Shown piece after piece: positions 6,290-13,735 of a DNA stretch of 36,193 nucleotides. The stretch's first letter is position 1. Every line of letters begins with the position of its first letter. The translations under genes and the position numbers were made by a program. The stretch lies in NCBI RefSeq assembly GCF_000716675.1, contig NZ_JNXT01000075.1, positions 1-36,193 of the forward strand, in the 5' to 3' direction. The notes beneath the pieces were generated by a model. The model saw nothing but the letters and a program-made list of their open reading frames with translations. It ran no database searches and had not been told where the DNA came from. The DNA comes from Streptomyces alboflavus. Its GTDB lineage: Bacteria; Actinomycetota; Actinomycetes; Streptomycetales; Streptomycetaceae.

Positions 6290-7621
6290 GTGTCCGCGAA
6301 CCCCGCGTCCCCCGCCGAGCCGAAGTCCGGCTTCCGGATACCGAAGTTCCTGAAGCTGCCCTTCTGGGCCCAGATCCTCGGCGGCCTCGTCCTCGGCGTC
6401 CTGCTCGGCTGGCTGGCCCGCAGCCAGGACATCAGCTGGCTCGTCACGACCCTGTCGAAGGTCGGCGACACCTTCATCGGCCTGCTGAAGCTGGCCGTCG
6501 CCCCGCTGGTGTTCTTCGCCATCCTGATCTCGATCACCAACCTGCGTAAGGTCAACAACGCCGCCCGGCTCGCGAGCCGTACGCTCCTCTGGTTCATGAT
6601 CACGTCGCTGATCGCGGTCGCCATCGGCCTCGTCATCGGCCTGGTCACCAACCCGGGCGCCGGTACGGGCCTGACGCCGAAGGACGGCTCCAAGCCCGAG
6701 CACACGGGCTCCTGGATCGACTTCCTCACCGGGATCATCCCGAAGGACGTCATCACGCCGTTCACCGAGCTGAACGTCCTCCAGATCGTCTTCATGGCCG
6801 CCGTCGCCGGCATCGCCATCCTGAAGATCGGTGACGCGAAGGCCAAGCCGATCCTGGACCTCAGCGAGGCCGTGCTCGAACTGCTTCAGAAGGCCCTGTG
6901 GTGGGTCATCAAGCTGTCCCCGATCGGCACCATCGGCCTCATCGGCTTCGCCATCGCCGACTACGGCTGGAACCTCATCAGCAAGTACGCGACGTTCACC
7001 GCCGACATCTACATCGGCTGCGCCCTGGTGATGTTCGGCGTCTACCCGCTGCTGCTCTCCACGGTCGCCAAGGTCAACCCGCTGAAGTTCTTCAAGGGCG
7101 CCTGGCCCGCCATCCAGCTGGCCTTCGTCTCGCGCTCCTCGGTCGGCACCATGCCGGTCACCCAGAAGGTCACCGAGCGTCTCGGCGTACCGAAGGAGTA
7201 CACGTCCTTCGCCGTGCCCTTCGGCGCCACCACCAAGATGGACGGCTGCGCCGCGATCTACCCGGCGATCGCCGCGATCTTCGTCGCGCAGATCTTCGAC
7301 GTGCACATGGGCATCAAGGAGTACCTGCTCATCGCGTTCGTGTCGGTGGTCGGCTCCGCCGCCACGGCCGGTCTGACGGGTGCCACGGTCATGCTGACCC
7401 TGACCCTGTCGACGCTGGGCCTGCCCATGGAGGGCGTCGGCCTGCTGCTCGCCATCGACCCGGTCCTCGACATGATGCGCACCGCCACGAACGTCGCCGG
7501 ACAGGCGCTCGTCCCGGTCGTCGTCGCCGCCCGCGAGAACATCCTCGACAAGGAGGCGTACGACAGCGCGTCCGCCTCCCCGCTGGACTCGCTCGACGAG
7601 CCGCTGCCCGCTACCGCGTAG
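6290..7621 (+). CDS. DAACS-family dicarboxylate/amino acid:cation symporter
   Basis: The product is 443 aa with about eight transmembrane helices and two re-entrant hairpins. Family marks are SRSSVGTMPVT (HP1 region), GATTKMDGCA (the NMDGT-like motif) and IDPVLDMMRTATNVAGQ (TM8). The TM8 Arg in MMRT is the residue that holds the substrate side-chain carboxylate in acidic-substrate members. Where the archaeal homologue GltPh has NVTGD, this protein has NVAGQ, so a cation-site Asp appears replaced; proton coupling or altered sodium coupling is possible. The GTG at 6290 is chosen because CCGGAG ends seven bases upstream. The Cys-containing leader peptide upstream suggests sulfur-linked control, and TcyP-type cystine transporters also belong to this family. 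Dicarboxylate, glutamate/aspartate and cystine are all open as substrates. Confidence 0.88.
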   Translation: MSANPASPAEPKSGFRIPKFLKLPFWAQILGGLVLGVLLGWLARSQDISWLVTTLSKVGDTFIGLLKLAVAPLVFFAILISITNLRKVNNAARLASRTLLWFMITSLIAVAIGLVIGLVTNPGAGTGLTPKDGSKPEHTGSWIDFLTGIIPKDVITPFTELNVLQIVFMAAVAGIAILKIGDAKAKPILDLSEAVLELLQKALWWVIKLSPIGTIGLIGFAIADYGWNLISKYATFTADIYIGCALVMFGVYPLLLSTVAKVNPLKFFKGAWPAIQLAFVSRSSVGTMPVTQKVTERLGVPKEYTSFAVPFGATTKMDGCAAIYPAIAAIFVAQIFDVHMGIKEYLLIAFVSVVGSAATAGLTGATVMLTLTLSTLGLPMEGVGLLLAIDPVLDMMRTATNVAGQALVPVVVAARENILDKEAYDSASASPLDSLDEPLPATA

Positions 7622-7644
7622 CGCTCGCGCCCCTCGGCCGAAAT

Positions 7645-7678
7645 CGTGCCCCGCACCGGAAATCCGGTGCGGGGCACG
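7645..7678 (+). terminator. Perfect 15-bp hairpin after the symporter
   Basis: CGTGCCCCGCACCGG (7645-7659) and its exact reverse complement (7664-7678) flank a four-base AAAT loop. The stem extends by a wobble and an A-T pair. It starts 24 bases after the stop at 7621. No T-tract follows, as is common in Streptomyces. Confidence 0.88.
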
Positions 7679-7773
7679 GTCGTTGCGGGTAGGGCTGGGG
7701 GCGGTGCGTCGCGGTGGCCTCCGGGTGACCTCCGTGCGTCGGGAAGGACCGCCGTACGCTGATCCGTGCACAG

Positions 7774-8496
7774 ATGGTGCGGGAGGCGGGGGCCGGGGTG
7801 TCGGATGTGAAGGTCGTGAGGGCTGTGAAGGCCGTGCAGGCTGCGAAGAACGGGGGCAAGCCGGTGCGGCAGAAGCGGATGCCGCGGGCCGTGCGGGAGC
7901 GGCAGATGCTCGACGCGGCGGTGCGCACGTTCGGGCAGCGGGGCTACCGCGCCGCCTCCATGGACGAGATCGCCGAGCTGGCCGGGGTCTCCAAGCCGCT
8001 GGTGTACCTGTATCTGAACTCCAAGGAAGAGCTCTTCACCGCCTGCATCCGGCGGGAGGCCGCCGCCCTCATCGAGGCCGTCCGGCACGGCGTCACCCCG
8101 GGCGACCCCGCCGACCGGCAACTCTGGGACGGGCTGCGCGCGTTCTTCACCCACACCGCCGAGCACCCCGACGCCTGGGCCGTCCTGCACAGCCAGGCCC
8201 GCACCGTCGGCGAGCCGTTCGCCGCCGAGGTCAACGTCATGCGCGAGGAGATCGTCGCCTTCGTGACGCTGCTCATCGCGGAGGCCGCCCGCGCCGCCCA
8301 CCAGAACCCCTCGCTGCCCGACCGCGAGGTCGCGGGCCTCGCCCAGGCCCTCGTCGGCGCCGCCGAGTCCCTCGCGGGCTGGGCCATCACCCAGCCGTCG
8401 GTGTCCGCGAACCAGGCCGCGGCGACCCTGATGAACTTCGCCTGGGCGGGTCTCGGCGATCTGATGGAGGGGCGGTTCTGGTCACCGAGCCGGTGA
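7774..8496 (+). CDS. TetR-family transcriptional regulator
   Basis: The product is 240 aa from the ATG at 7774; a GTG at 7798 (VSDVKVV...) is an alternative, with GGGAGG about 11 bases before it. A basic N-terminal arm (RQKRMPRAVRERQML) leads into the TetR helix-turn-helix at about residues 40-90: AVRTFGQRGYRAASMDEIAELAGVS, then KPLVYLYLNSKEELF (both quoted only as short blocks). The C-terminal domain is helical and ligand-binding. It faces the MaoC gene and overlaps it by 110 bp at the 3' ends. By context it may control the fabG-maoC pair, perhaps through the palindrome at 10876-10889; no such site lies before its own start. Confidence 0.9.
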   Translation: MVREAGAGVSDVKVVRAVKAVQAAKNGGKPVRQKRMPRAVRERQMLDAAVRTFGQRGYRAASMDEIAELAGVSKPLVYLYLNSKEELFTACIRREAAALIEAVRHGVTPGDPADRQLWDGLRAFFTHTAEHPDAWAVLHSQARTVGEPFAAEVNVMREEIVAFVTLLIAEAARAAHQNPSLPDREVAGLAQALVGAAESLAGWAITQPSVSANQAAATLMNFAWAGLGDLMEGRFWSPSR

Positions 8497-9352
8497 CGTG
8501 GACCCTGCCCCCCGACTCCGCCGCCCCGCGCAGCTCGAACGCGGCCCCCTCGGCCGCGTACGTCACCGTGCCGGGCAGCAGCACCGGCGCCCTGAACTCG
8601 GCGCAGAGGCGCAGGGGTTCGTCGCCGACGGCGATGCCGCTGTGCTCCGCCACGCAGCGCGCGAACGTCCACATGCCGTGCGCGATGGGGCGCGGGAAGC
8701 CGAAGGGCCGAGCCGTCGCCGGACGCAGGTGGATGGGGTTGCGGTCGCCGGAGACGGACGCGTAGCGGCGGCCCAGATCGGCGGGGAGGTGCCACTCGGC
8801 GCGGGCGGGGAGCGGGGTGGCGGGTGTCTTCCCGGGAGCGCCGTCGGCCGCCGTGCGGTGGCGGGACAGGTAGGTGCTGTGGGACTCCCACACCGTCTCG
8901 CCCGCCACCGCCGCGGTGGTCGTGATCGTCGCCTCGGTGCCGCGCCGGTGCGGGGTCAACTTCCGTGCGTACGTGGTGAGTTCCAGCTCCTCGTCGGGCA
9001 GCGGGGCGCGGTGCTGGACGATCTCCACGGACGTGTGGACGAGGCCGAGCAGGGGGAGCGGGAAGGTGCGGGCCGCCATCAGGCGCATGGTCTGGGGGAA
9101 GGCGAGGACGTGCGGATAGGTGGGCGGTAAGGGGTCGGCGCCGGGCAGGCCGTCGCCGGCCGGGCTTCTGCCCGTGCTCGTGCCCGCGCCCTGCCCGGCG
9201 GCGAAGCCGCAGAGCCGTTCGTACGCGATCAAGTGGTCGATGTCCGTCCGGACGCGGGCCGTCGTGGGGCCCGGCAGCGGTGCGTCCGGGCGGGGCCGCT
9301 TGAACGGGGACAGGGCTGCTCCCCGGAGCAGGGTGAGCGCGAGCGAGGCCAT
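8387..9352 (-). CDS. MaoC-like hot-dog acyl dehydratase (HtdX-like)
   Basis: The product is 321 aa, a double hot-dog layout. The hydratase-2 motif YASVSGDRNPIHL (about residues 190-202, with catalytic Asp and His) is clear, followed by FGFPRPIAHGMW. It should hydrate enoyl thioesters or dehydrate 3-hydroxyacyl thioesters. The ATG at 9352 has AGAAGGA about eight bases upstream. It lies 88 bp after the FabG gene on the same strand; this pair resembles Mycobacterium tuberculosis Rv0242c-Rv0241c (fabG4-htdX). The last 35 or so residues are Arg/Pro/Ser-rich and run through the antisense of the TetR gene, so the tail looks like a read-through extension beyond the folded domain (which ends near GSVTRTA). 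Confidence 0.85.
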   Translation of the reverse strand: MASLALTLLRGAALSPFKRPRPDAPLPGPTTARVRTDIDHLIAYERLCGFAAGQGAGTSTGRSPAGDGLPGADPLPPTYPHVLAFPQTMRLMAARTFPLPLLGLVHTSVEIVQHRAPLPDEELELTTYARKLTPHRRGTEATITTTAAVAGETVWESHSTYLSRHRTAADGAPGKTPATPLPARAEWHLPADLGRRYASVSGDRNPIHLRPATARPFGFPRPIAHGMWTFARCVAEHSGIAVGDEPLRLCAEFRAPVLLPGTVTYAAEGAAFELRGAAESGGRVHVTGSVTRTAPPSDRRDPPRRSSSGSPRPGSRTPTAG

Positions 9353-9440
9353 GAGGTGATCCTTCTGGTCGCTGGGGAGTCGGGGCCGGGGTGGGGGTGC
9401 GGGCCGACCGGCGGTGCGGCGGGGCCGGGCGCCCCGAGGC

Positions 9441-10847
9441 CTACGCGCCGAGCAGGCTCTGGCCGCAGACCCGGATGACCTGGCCGTTCACCGCGCCGGT
9501 CGCCAGCCACGCCGTGGTCTCCGCCACGTCGACGGGGAGACCGCCCTGGCCCAGGGAGTTCATGCGGCGGCCCGCCTGGCGGATGAGCAGCGGCACGGCC
9601 GCGGTCATGCGGGTCTCGATGAATCCGGGCGCCACCGCGTTCACCGTCACGCCGTGCTCCGCGAGGGCCCGGGGCGCCAGGGAGCGGACGAAGCCGACGA
9701 TGCCCGCCTTGCTCGCCGCGTAGTTGGTCTGCCCGGCGTTGCCCGCGAGGCCCGCTATGGACGCCGTCGCCACGATCCGGCCGCCGCGGCGCACCGTGCC
9801 GGACTTCAGCAGGAAGTCCGTCGTGCGCAGCACGCTCCCGAGGTTCACGTCGAGGACCGAACTCCAGCGGTCCGCCGCCATGTTGGCGAGCCTGCGGTCC
9901 CGGGTGACGCCCGCGTTGTGCACGAGGACGCCGAGGCCGTCCGGCAGCGCGGCGGCGATCCGCTCACCGGCGTCGTCCGCGGTGATGTCGAGGGGCAGCG
10001 CGGTGCCGCCGACGCGCTCGGCGACGCGGCACAGGTCCGGCTCGGCGGACGGCACGTCGAGGACGACGACGTGGGCGCCGTCGCGGGCCAGGACCTCCGC
10101 CACGGCCGTGCCTATGCCGCGCGCGGCGCCGGTCACGAGGGCGGTGCGGCCCGCCAACGGGCGGGCGGGGTGGGGGAGTTGGATGACCGTGCCGGGCGTC
10201 GTGGCGGTGTCGGCGTCCGGGGCGGGCGCCGTCCCCCGCGCGCCCCCGGCGCACTCGGTCTCGCCGAGGTCGTCCGCGTACTCCGACAGCTCCTCGACCT
10301 CGACCACCTGCCCGCTCACGTACGCCGACTTCGGTGAGAGCAGGAAGCGCAGCGTCCCCTCGGCGGCCGACGCCGACGGGGTGCGGACCAGCTGGGCCGT
10401 CCTGCCCCCGCCCAGCTCCTTGCCGAGGGAGCGGACGAAGCCCTCCAGGGCCTGCTGCGCCGCCGCCTGGTGGTGGTCGGCGGGGGAGAGGGGCGCGCCC
10501 AGGACCACCACGCGCCCGCAGGGGGCCATGGAGCGGACGACGGGGTGCAGCGTGGCGTGCACGTCCATGAGTGCGGCAACCGTGCGGACACCGGTCGCGT
10601 CCAGTACGACGGCGGCCGGGCGGCGGGAGCCGAGCGGGCCGCTGTGCGGGGGCAGGCCGGTGCGGGTGAGGCTCTCGTGCAGGCCGGGGAGCGGGATGTC
10701 GCCCGCCGTCAGGAGCAGCACCGGGCCTTCGATGGCCGGGTGCCGGGGCGACCAGCGGCGCAGCGGGACCGGCTGCGGCAGGCCGAGTCTGCGGGTCAGG
10801 AAGCGGCCGGGGGCGGTGTGGGTGAAGGTCGCGTAGCGGTCGGCCAT
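9441..10847 (-). CDS. High-molecular-weight 3-oxoacyl reductase (FabG4-like)
   Basis: The product is 468 aa, about twice the usual FabG. The C-terminal half is a classical short-chain dehydrogenase: TGAARGIG (from about residue 235), HNAG, the SIAGLAGNAG serine region, YAASK for the catalytic Tyr/Lys and PGFIETRM. The first 200 residues form a degenerate nucleotide-fold domain like the flavodoxin-like N-terminus of mycobacterial FabG4. It should reduce 3-oxoacyl-CoA/ACP thioesters, with the adjacent MaoC enzyme acting next. AGGAG lies nine bases before the ATG at 10847. An inverted repeat TTACT-N4-AGTAA lies 29-42 bases upstream and may be a regulator site. Whether it acts in synthesis or breakdown is not visible. 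Confidence 0.9.
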   Translation of the reverse strand: MADRYATFTHTAPGRFLTRRLGLPQPVPLRRWSPRHPAIEGPVLLLTAGDIPLPGLHESLTRTGLPPHSGPLGSRRPAAVVLDATGVRTVAALMDVHATLHPVVRSMAPCGRVVVLGAPLSPADHHQAAAQQALEGFVRSLGKELGGGRTAQLVRTPSASAAEGTLRFLLSPKSAYVSGQVVEVEELSEYADDLGETECAGGARGTAPAPDADTATTPGTVIQLPHPARPLAGRTALVTGAARGIGTAVAEVLARDGAHVVVLDVPSAEPDLCRVAERVGGTALPLDITADDAGERIAAALPDGLGVLVHNAGVTRDRRLANMAADRWSSVLDVNLGSVLRTTDFLLKSGTVRRGGRIVATASIAGLAGNAGQTNYAASKAGIVGFVRSLAPRALAEHGVTVNAVAPGFIETRMTAAVPLLIRQAGRRMNSLGQGGLPVDVAETTAWLATGAVNGQVIRVCGQSLLGA

Positions 10848-10875
10848 GGGGCAAGCTCCTGGCTCGGTGCTGAAT

Positions 10876-10889
10876 TTACTTCCGAGTAA
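10876..10889. promoter_or_regulatory. TTACT-N4-AGTAA operator before fabG4-like gene
   Basis: A perfect 5-bp inverted repeat, TTACT-TCCG-AGTAA, lies 29-42 bases upstream of the FabG start on the minus strand. A further TTACT half-site is at 10892-10896. A related site (11 of 14 bases) is at 16586-16599 before the lipase. TetR-family binding is inferred. Confidence 0.55.
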
Positions 10890-11094
10890 GGTTACTTGGG
10901 GGTCAGGGGCTGGTCGAGGGGGCGGCCGGTGAATGATCGAGGTGGTGAGAGGGCTCGTACCGGCGCGTTCCCGGGGCGGGCGCCGGGTCCGGACGAGCCC
11001 CTGGTGAACACGGAGCGTGACTGGGCTGAACGGGCGGGGCGGGCCGGGGGCGCCTAGGGTGACCGGAGGGGAATCGCACCTCTTGGAGGTCGCT

Positions 11095-12618
11095 GTGCGC
11101 AGCACACCCGCACTCACCGCCGTCGCGGCCCTGGCTCTCGCCGTCGCCGCCCTGCCCGCGGCGGCCGACCCGTCCGGGCCCGCGCAGCCCGACCTGAAGC
11201 GCTTCTACACGCAGAAGATCAAGTGGGCGGCCTGCAAGCCCGACGTGCAGAACCTGTCGGAGGACGTGACCAAGGACAAGGACGTCACCTGCGGCACGGT
11301 CAAGGTCCCGCTGGACTACGCCGACCCCGGGCGCGGCACCATCCGCCTCGCCCTTCTGAAGATCAAGTCCAGCGGTGACAAGCGCGGCTCGCTCCTGGTG
11401 AACTTCGGCGGCCCCGGCGGCGCGGGCGTGGCGGGGCTCGCGGACGCCAAGAAGGACTTCGGCTACGTCGGCAAGGGCTATGACGTCGTCGGCTTCGACC
11501 CGCGCGGCGTGGGCCTGAGCGAGCCCGTGAGCTGCGGCGGGGACCCCGAGCCCGGCGACGACGTGGAGGACCCCGGCGACGCGTCGGCGATCCTGAAGGA
11601 GCTGCGCGCGACGGCCGCGGAGTGCGCGAAGAAGTCCGGCCCCGTGCTGCCGTACATCGGCACCGTGAACGTCTCCCGCGACCTGGACGTCATGCGCCAG
11701 GCCCTCGGCGACAAGAAGCTCAACTACCTGGGCTTCTCGTACGGGACGCGGCTCGGCGCGGTGTACACGGCGCAGTTCCCGAAGAAGGTCGGCCGGATGG
11801 TCCTCGACGGCGTGGACACGCTGACGGAGGACGTGGCCGAGCAGGCCCTGGTCGGCGCGGAGGGGCGGCAGACCGCCCTCGACAACTTCCTCCTGTGGTG
11901 CACGAAGAACGCGGGCTGTGTGTTCGGCGAGGACTCGCGCAACGCCCGGCACGCCATGACCAAGCTCATCGACGACCTCGACGCGTACCCGCTGCGGTCC
12001 ATGGACGGCCAGGAGTTCACCGGCCAGGACGTGGTGAGCGTGCTCGGCAGCGCGCTCTACAGCAGGCAGGCCTGGCCCGCCCTGTCCCAGGCGCTCGGCG
12101 CGCTGCTCGCGGACGGCGACCCGCGGGCGCTGCTGCGGATGGGCGGCTCGATGGGAGGCACGACGCGTACGAAGGTCCCCTCGGACAACTCCGCCGCCGC
12201 CCTCATGGCCGTGAACTGCGCGGACGACCCCGACCGGCCGGACGCCAAGCGCGTCGAGCGGGAAGTCGGCCGTCTCCAGGAGGAGTTCGAGGAGGCGTCG
12301 CCCGTCTTCGGCAAGTCGATGCTGCTGCCCGTGCTCCTGTGCTTCGGGCGGCCCGCGGGCACCGACTACATCCGCGAGGACGTACGGGACGTCGACACCC
12401 CGAAGTTCCTGCTCGTCGGCACCCGCGGCGACCCCGCCACGCCGTACCGCTGGACGGTGGAGACCGCCGAGCGGCTCGGCTCCTCCGCGGTCGTCCTCGA
12501 CAACAGGGGCGACGGACACACCGGCTACTTCGGCTCGAAGTGCGTGAAGGACAAGGTGGACGCGTTCCTGCTGTACAAGCAGATGCCGAAGAACGGGAGT
12601 TCGTGCTCGGCGGAGTAG
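11095..12618 (+). CDS. Secreted alpha/beta hydrolase, TAP-like peptidase
   Basis: The product is 507 aa from the GTG at 11095, which has GGAGG five bases upstream; the longer frame to 11017 adds a non-signal-like stretch. The N-terminus is a signal peptide (VRSTPALTAVAALALAVAAL, cut near AAA-DP). The hydrolase core shows NFGGPGGAG for the oxyanion hole, GFDPRGVGLSEP, the nucleophile elbow GFSYGT, a late LVGTRGDPATPY with the acid residue, and GDGHTGY with the catalytic His. This matches the Streptomyces tripeptidyl aminopeptidase/SlpD group, which trims peptides outside the cell. A -10-like TAGGGT lies at 11055-11060. TAGCCG and CGGCTA around the two facing stops (12616-12661) could pair weakly. 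Confidence 0.9.
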   Translation: MRSTPALTAVAALALAVAALPAAADPSGPAQPDLKRFYTQKIKWAACKPDVQNLSEDVTKDKDVTCGTVKVPLDYADPGRGTIRLALLKIKSSGDKRGSLLVNFGGPGGAGVAGLADAKKDFGYVGKGYDVVGFDPRGVGLSEPVSCGGDPEPGDDVEDPGDASAILKELRATAAECAKKSGPVLPYIGTVNVSRDLDVMRQALGDKKLNYLGFSYGTRLGAVYTAQFPKKVGRMVLDGVDTLTEDVAEQALVGAEGRQTALDNFLLWCTKNAGCVFGEDSRNARHAMTKLIDDLDAYPLRSMDGQEFTGQDVVSVLGSALYSRQAWPALSQALGALLADGDPRALLRMGGSMGGTTRTKVPSDNSAAALMAVNCADDPDRPDAKRVEREVGRLQEEFEEASPVFGKSMLLPVLLCFGRPAGTDYIREDVRDVDTPKFLLVGTRGDPATPYRWTVETAERLGSSAVVLDNRGDGHTGYFGSKCVKDKVDAFLLYKQMPKNGSSCSAE

Positions 12619-12658
12619 CCGGGGGCGGGCGCGGGTGAGGGGTGGGCGTCCGGTGCGG

Positions 12659-13585
12659 CTAGGGGCGCGGCGGCGCCGTGCGGGCCGCCGGGTCCAGGCT
12701 CAGCATCGCCGCCTCGTCCGCGCTGCCCGGCTCCGCCTGGTAGGTGACCAGGCGCTGCCCGCCCGTCCTGGCCAGGCGCATCACCTCGTACGTGAGGGAC
12801 ATCGCCCCCGCCTTGGGATGCGCGAACGACTTCACGCCGCCGCCGCGCTCCCGCACCTCGTACCGGTCCCACATGCGCGCGAACTCCGGTGACTTCAGGC
12901 AGAGTTCCCCGACCAGGGCGGCCAGCTGCGGCGAGTCCGGGTCGCGGCCGCCGACCGCGCGCAGGTGCGCCACCGACTGGGCGACGGTCTCCTCCCACGG
13001 CACGTACAGCTCGCGGCCCACGGGGTGCAGGAACAGATAGCGGGTGATGTTGCGCTGCTCGGCGGGCCAGTCGAACAGGCCCGGCATCAGGCGCCGGCCC
13101 GGGGTGTTCGCGGCGAGCAGGTAGTTGTGCGGGCTCACCACGTACGCGGGCAGCGGGCGCAGGGCGTCCAGCATCCGCACGACGGAGTCGCGCACCGCGA
13201 ACTCGGTGGTCGGCGGTGGTTCACTGAGGCGGCCCGACGCCAGCTCGGCCAGCTCGTGCAGGCGCTCGTGGGCGTCGCCGCACAGCCGCAGGGCGCGGGC
13301 CAGCGAGTCGATCACGGCCGGTGAGGGGTTGGTCTCGCGGCCCCGCTCCAGGCGCGTGTAGTAGTCGACGCTGACCCCCGCGAGCGTCGCCAGCTCCTCA
13401 CGGCGAAGACCCGGCGTCCGGCGCAGGCCCGTCCCGGCCGGGAGGCCCGCCTCCGCCGGGCTGACCTGGGCGCGCCGGGCGCGCAGATAGCGGCCCAGCT
13501 CGGTGCCGTTGCGCGGGGCCGCGCCGGTCGGCGGTGCGGCGGCGGGGCCCGGGGTCGTGCCGTACGGGGTGGTGCCGTGGGTCAT
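12659..13585 (-). CDS. XRE/MmyB-type transcriptional regulator
   Basis: The product is 308 aa. After a Pro/Gly-rich start, a helix-turn-helix spans about residues 28-105, with LRREELATLAGVSVDYYTRL and RGRETNPSPAVIDSLARALR (short quoted blocks). The C-terminal domain carries PAYVVSPHNYLLAANT, ITRYLFLHP and HLRAVGGRDPDSP, marks of the MmyB-like ligand-binding domain, which is related to PAS-like folds. MmyB-type regulators commonly sit beside the gene they control. Here the divergent neighbour is an MFS exporter 150 bp away, so local control of efflux is the simplest reading. It is convergent with the TAP-like peptidase. Confidence 0.9.
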   Translation of the reverse strand: MTHGTTPYGTTPGPAAAPPTGAAPRNGTELGRYLRARRAQVSPAEAGLPAGTGLRRTPGLRREELATLAGVSVDYYTRLERGRETNPSPAVIDSLARALRLCGDAHERLHELAELASGRLSEPPPTTEFAVRDSVVRMLDALRPLPAYVVSPHNYLLAANTPGRRLMPGLFDWPAEQRNITRYLFLHPVGRELYVPWEETVAQSVAHLRAVGGRDPDSPQLAALVGELCLKSPEFARMWDRYEVRERGGGVKSFAHPKAGAMSLTYEVMRLARTGGQRLVTYQAEPGSADEAAMLSLDPAARTAPPRP

Positions 13586-13672
13586 ACGTCCAGTGTCCGT
13601 GAAGCGCGGCGATGGTGGGGGGCCGTGTCAGGGCCAGGAACAGCGCGGTCTGCCGGAGGTGCGCGCGGGACG

Positions 13673-13691
13673 GGACCGTGAGTTCCGGTCC
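13673..13691. promoter_or_regulatory. Inverted repeat in the MmyB-MFS divergent region
   Basis: GGACCG-N7-CGGTCC has perfect 6-base arms. It sits 45-63 bases before the MFS start and 88 bases before the MmyB-type regulator. It is the clearest symmetric element in the 150-bp divergent region and may be that regulator's site. Confidence 0.4.
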
Positions 13692-13735
13692 GTTGTTGTC
13701 CTGGACTCCGCGTCCCCCGTACCGAAAGGCCCGTC

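Noticed and set aside
8498..9130. Plus-strand frames antisense to the MaoC gene
   Set aside because: The hydratase-2 motif on the minus strand shows which strand codes.
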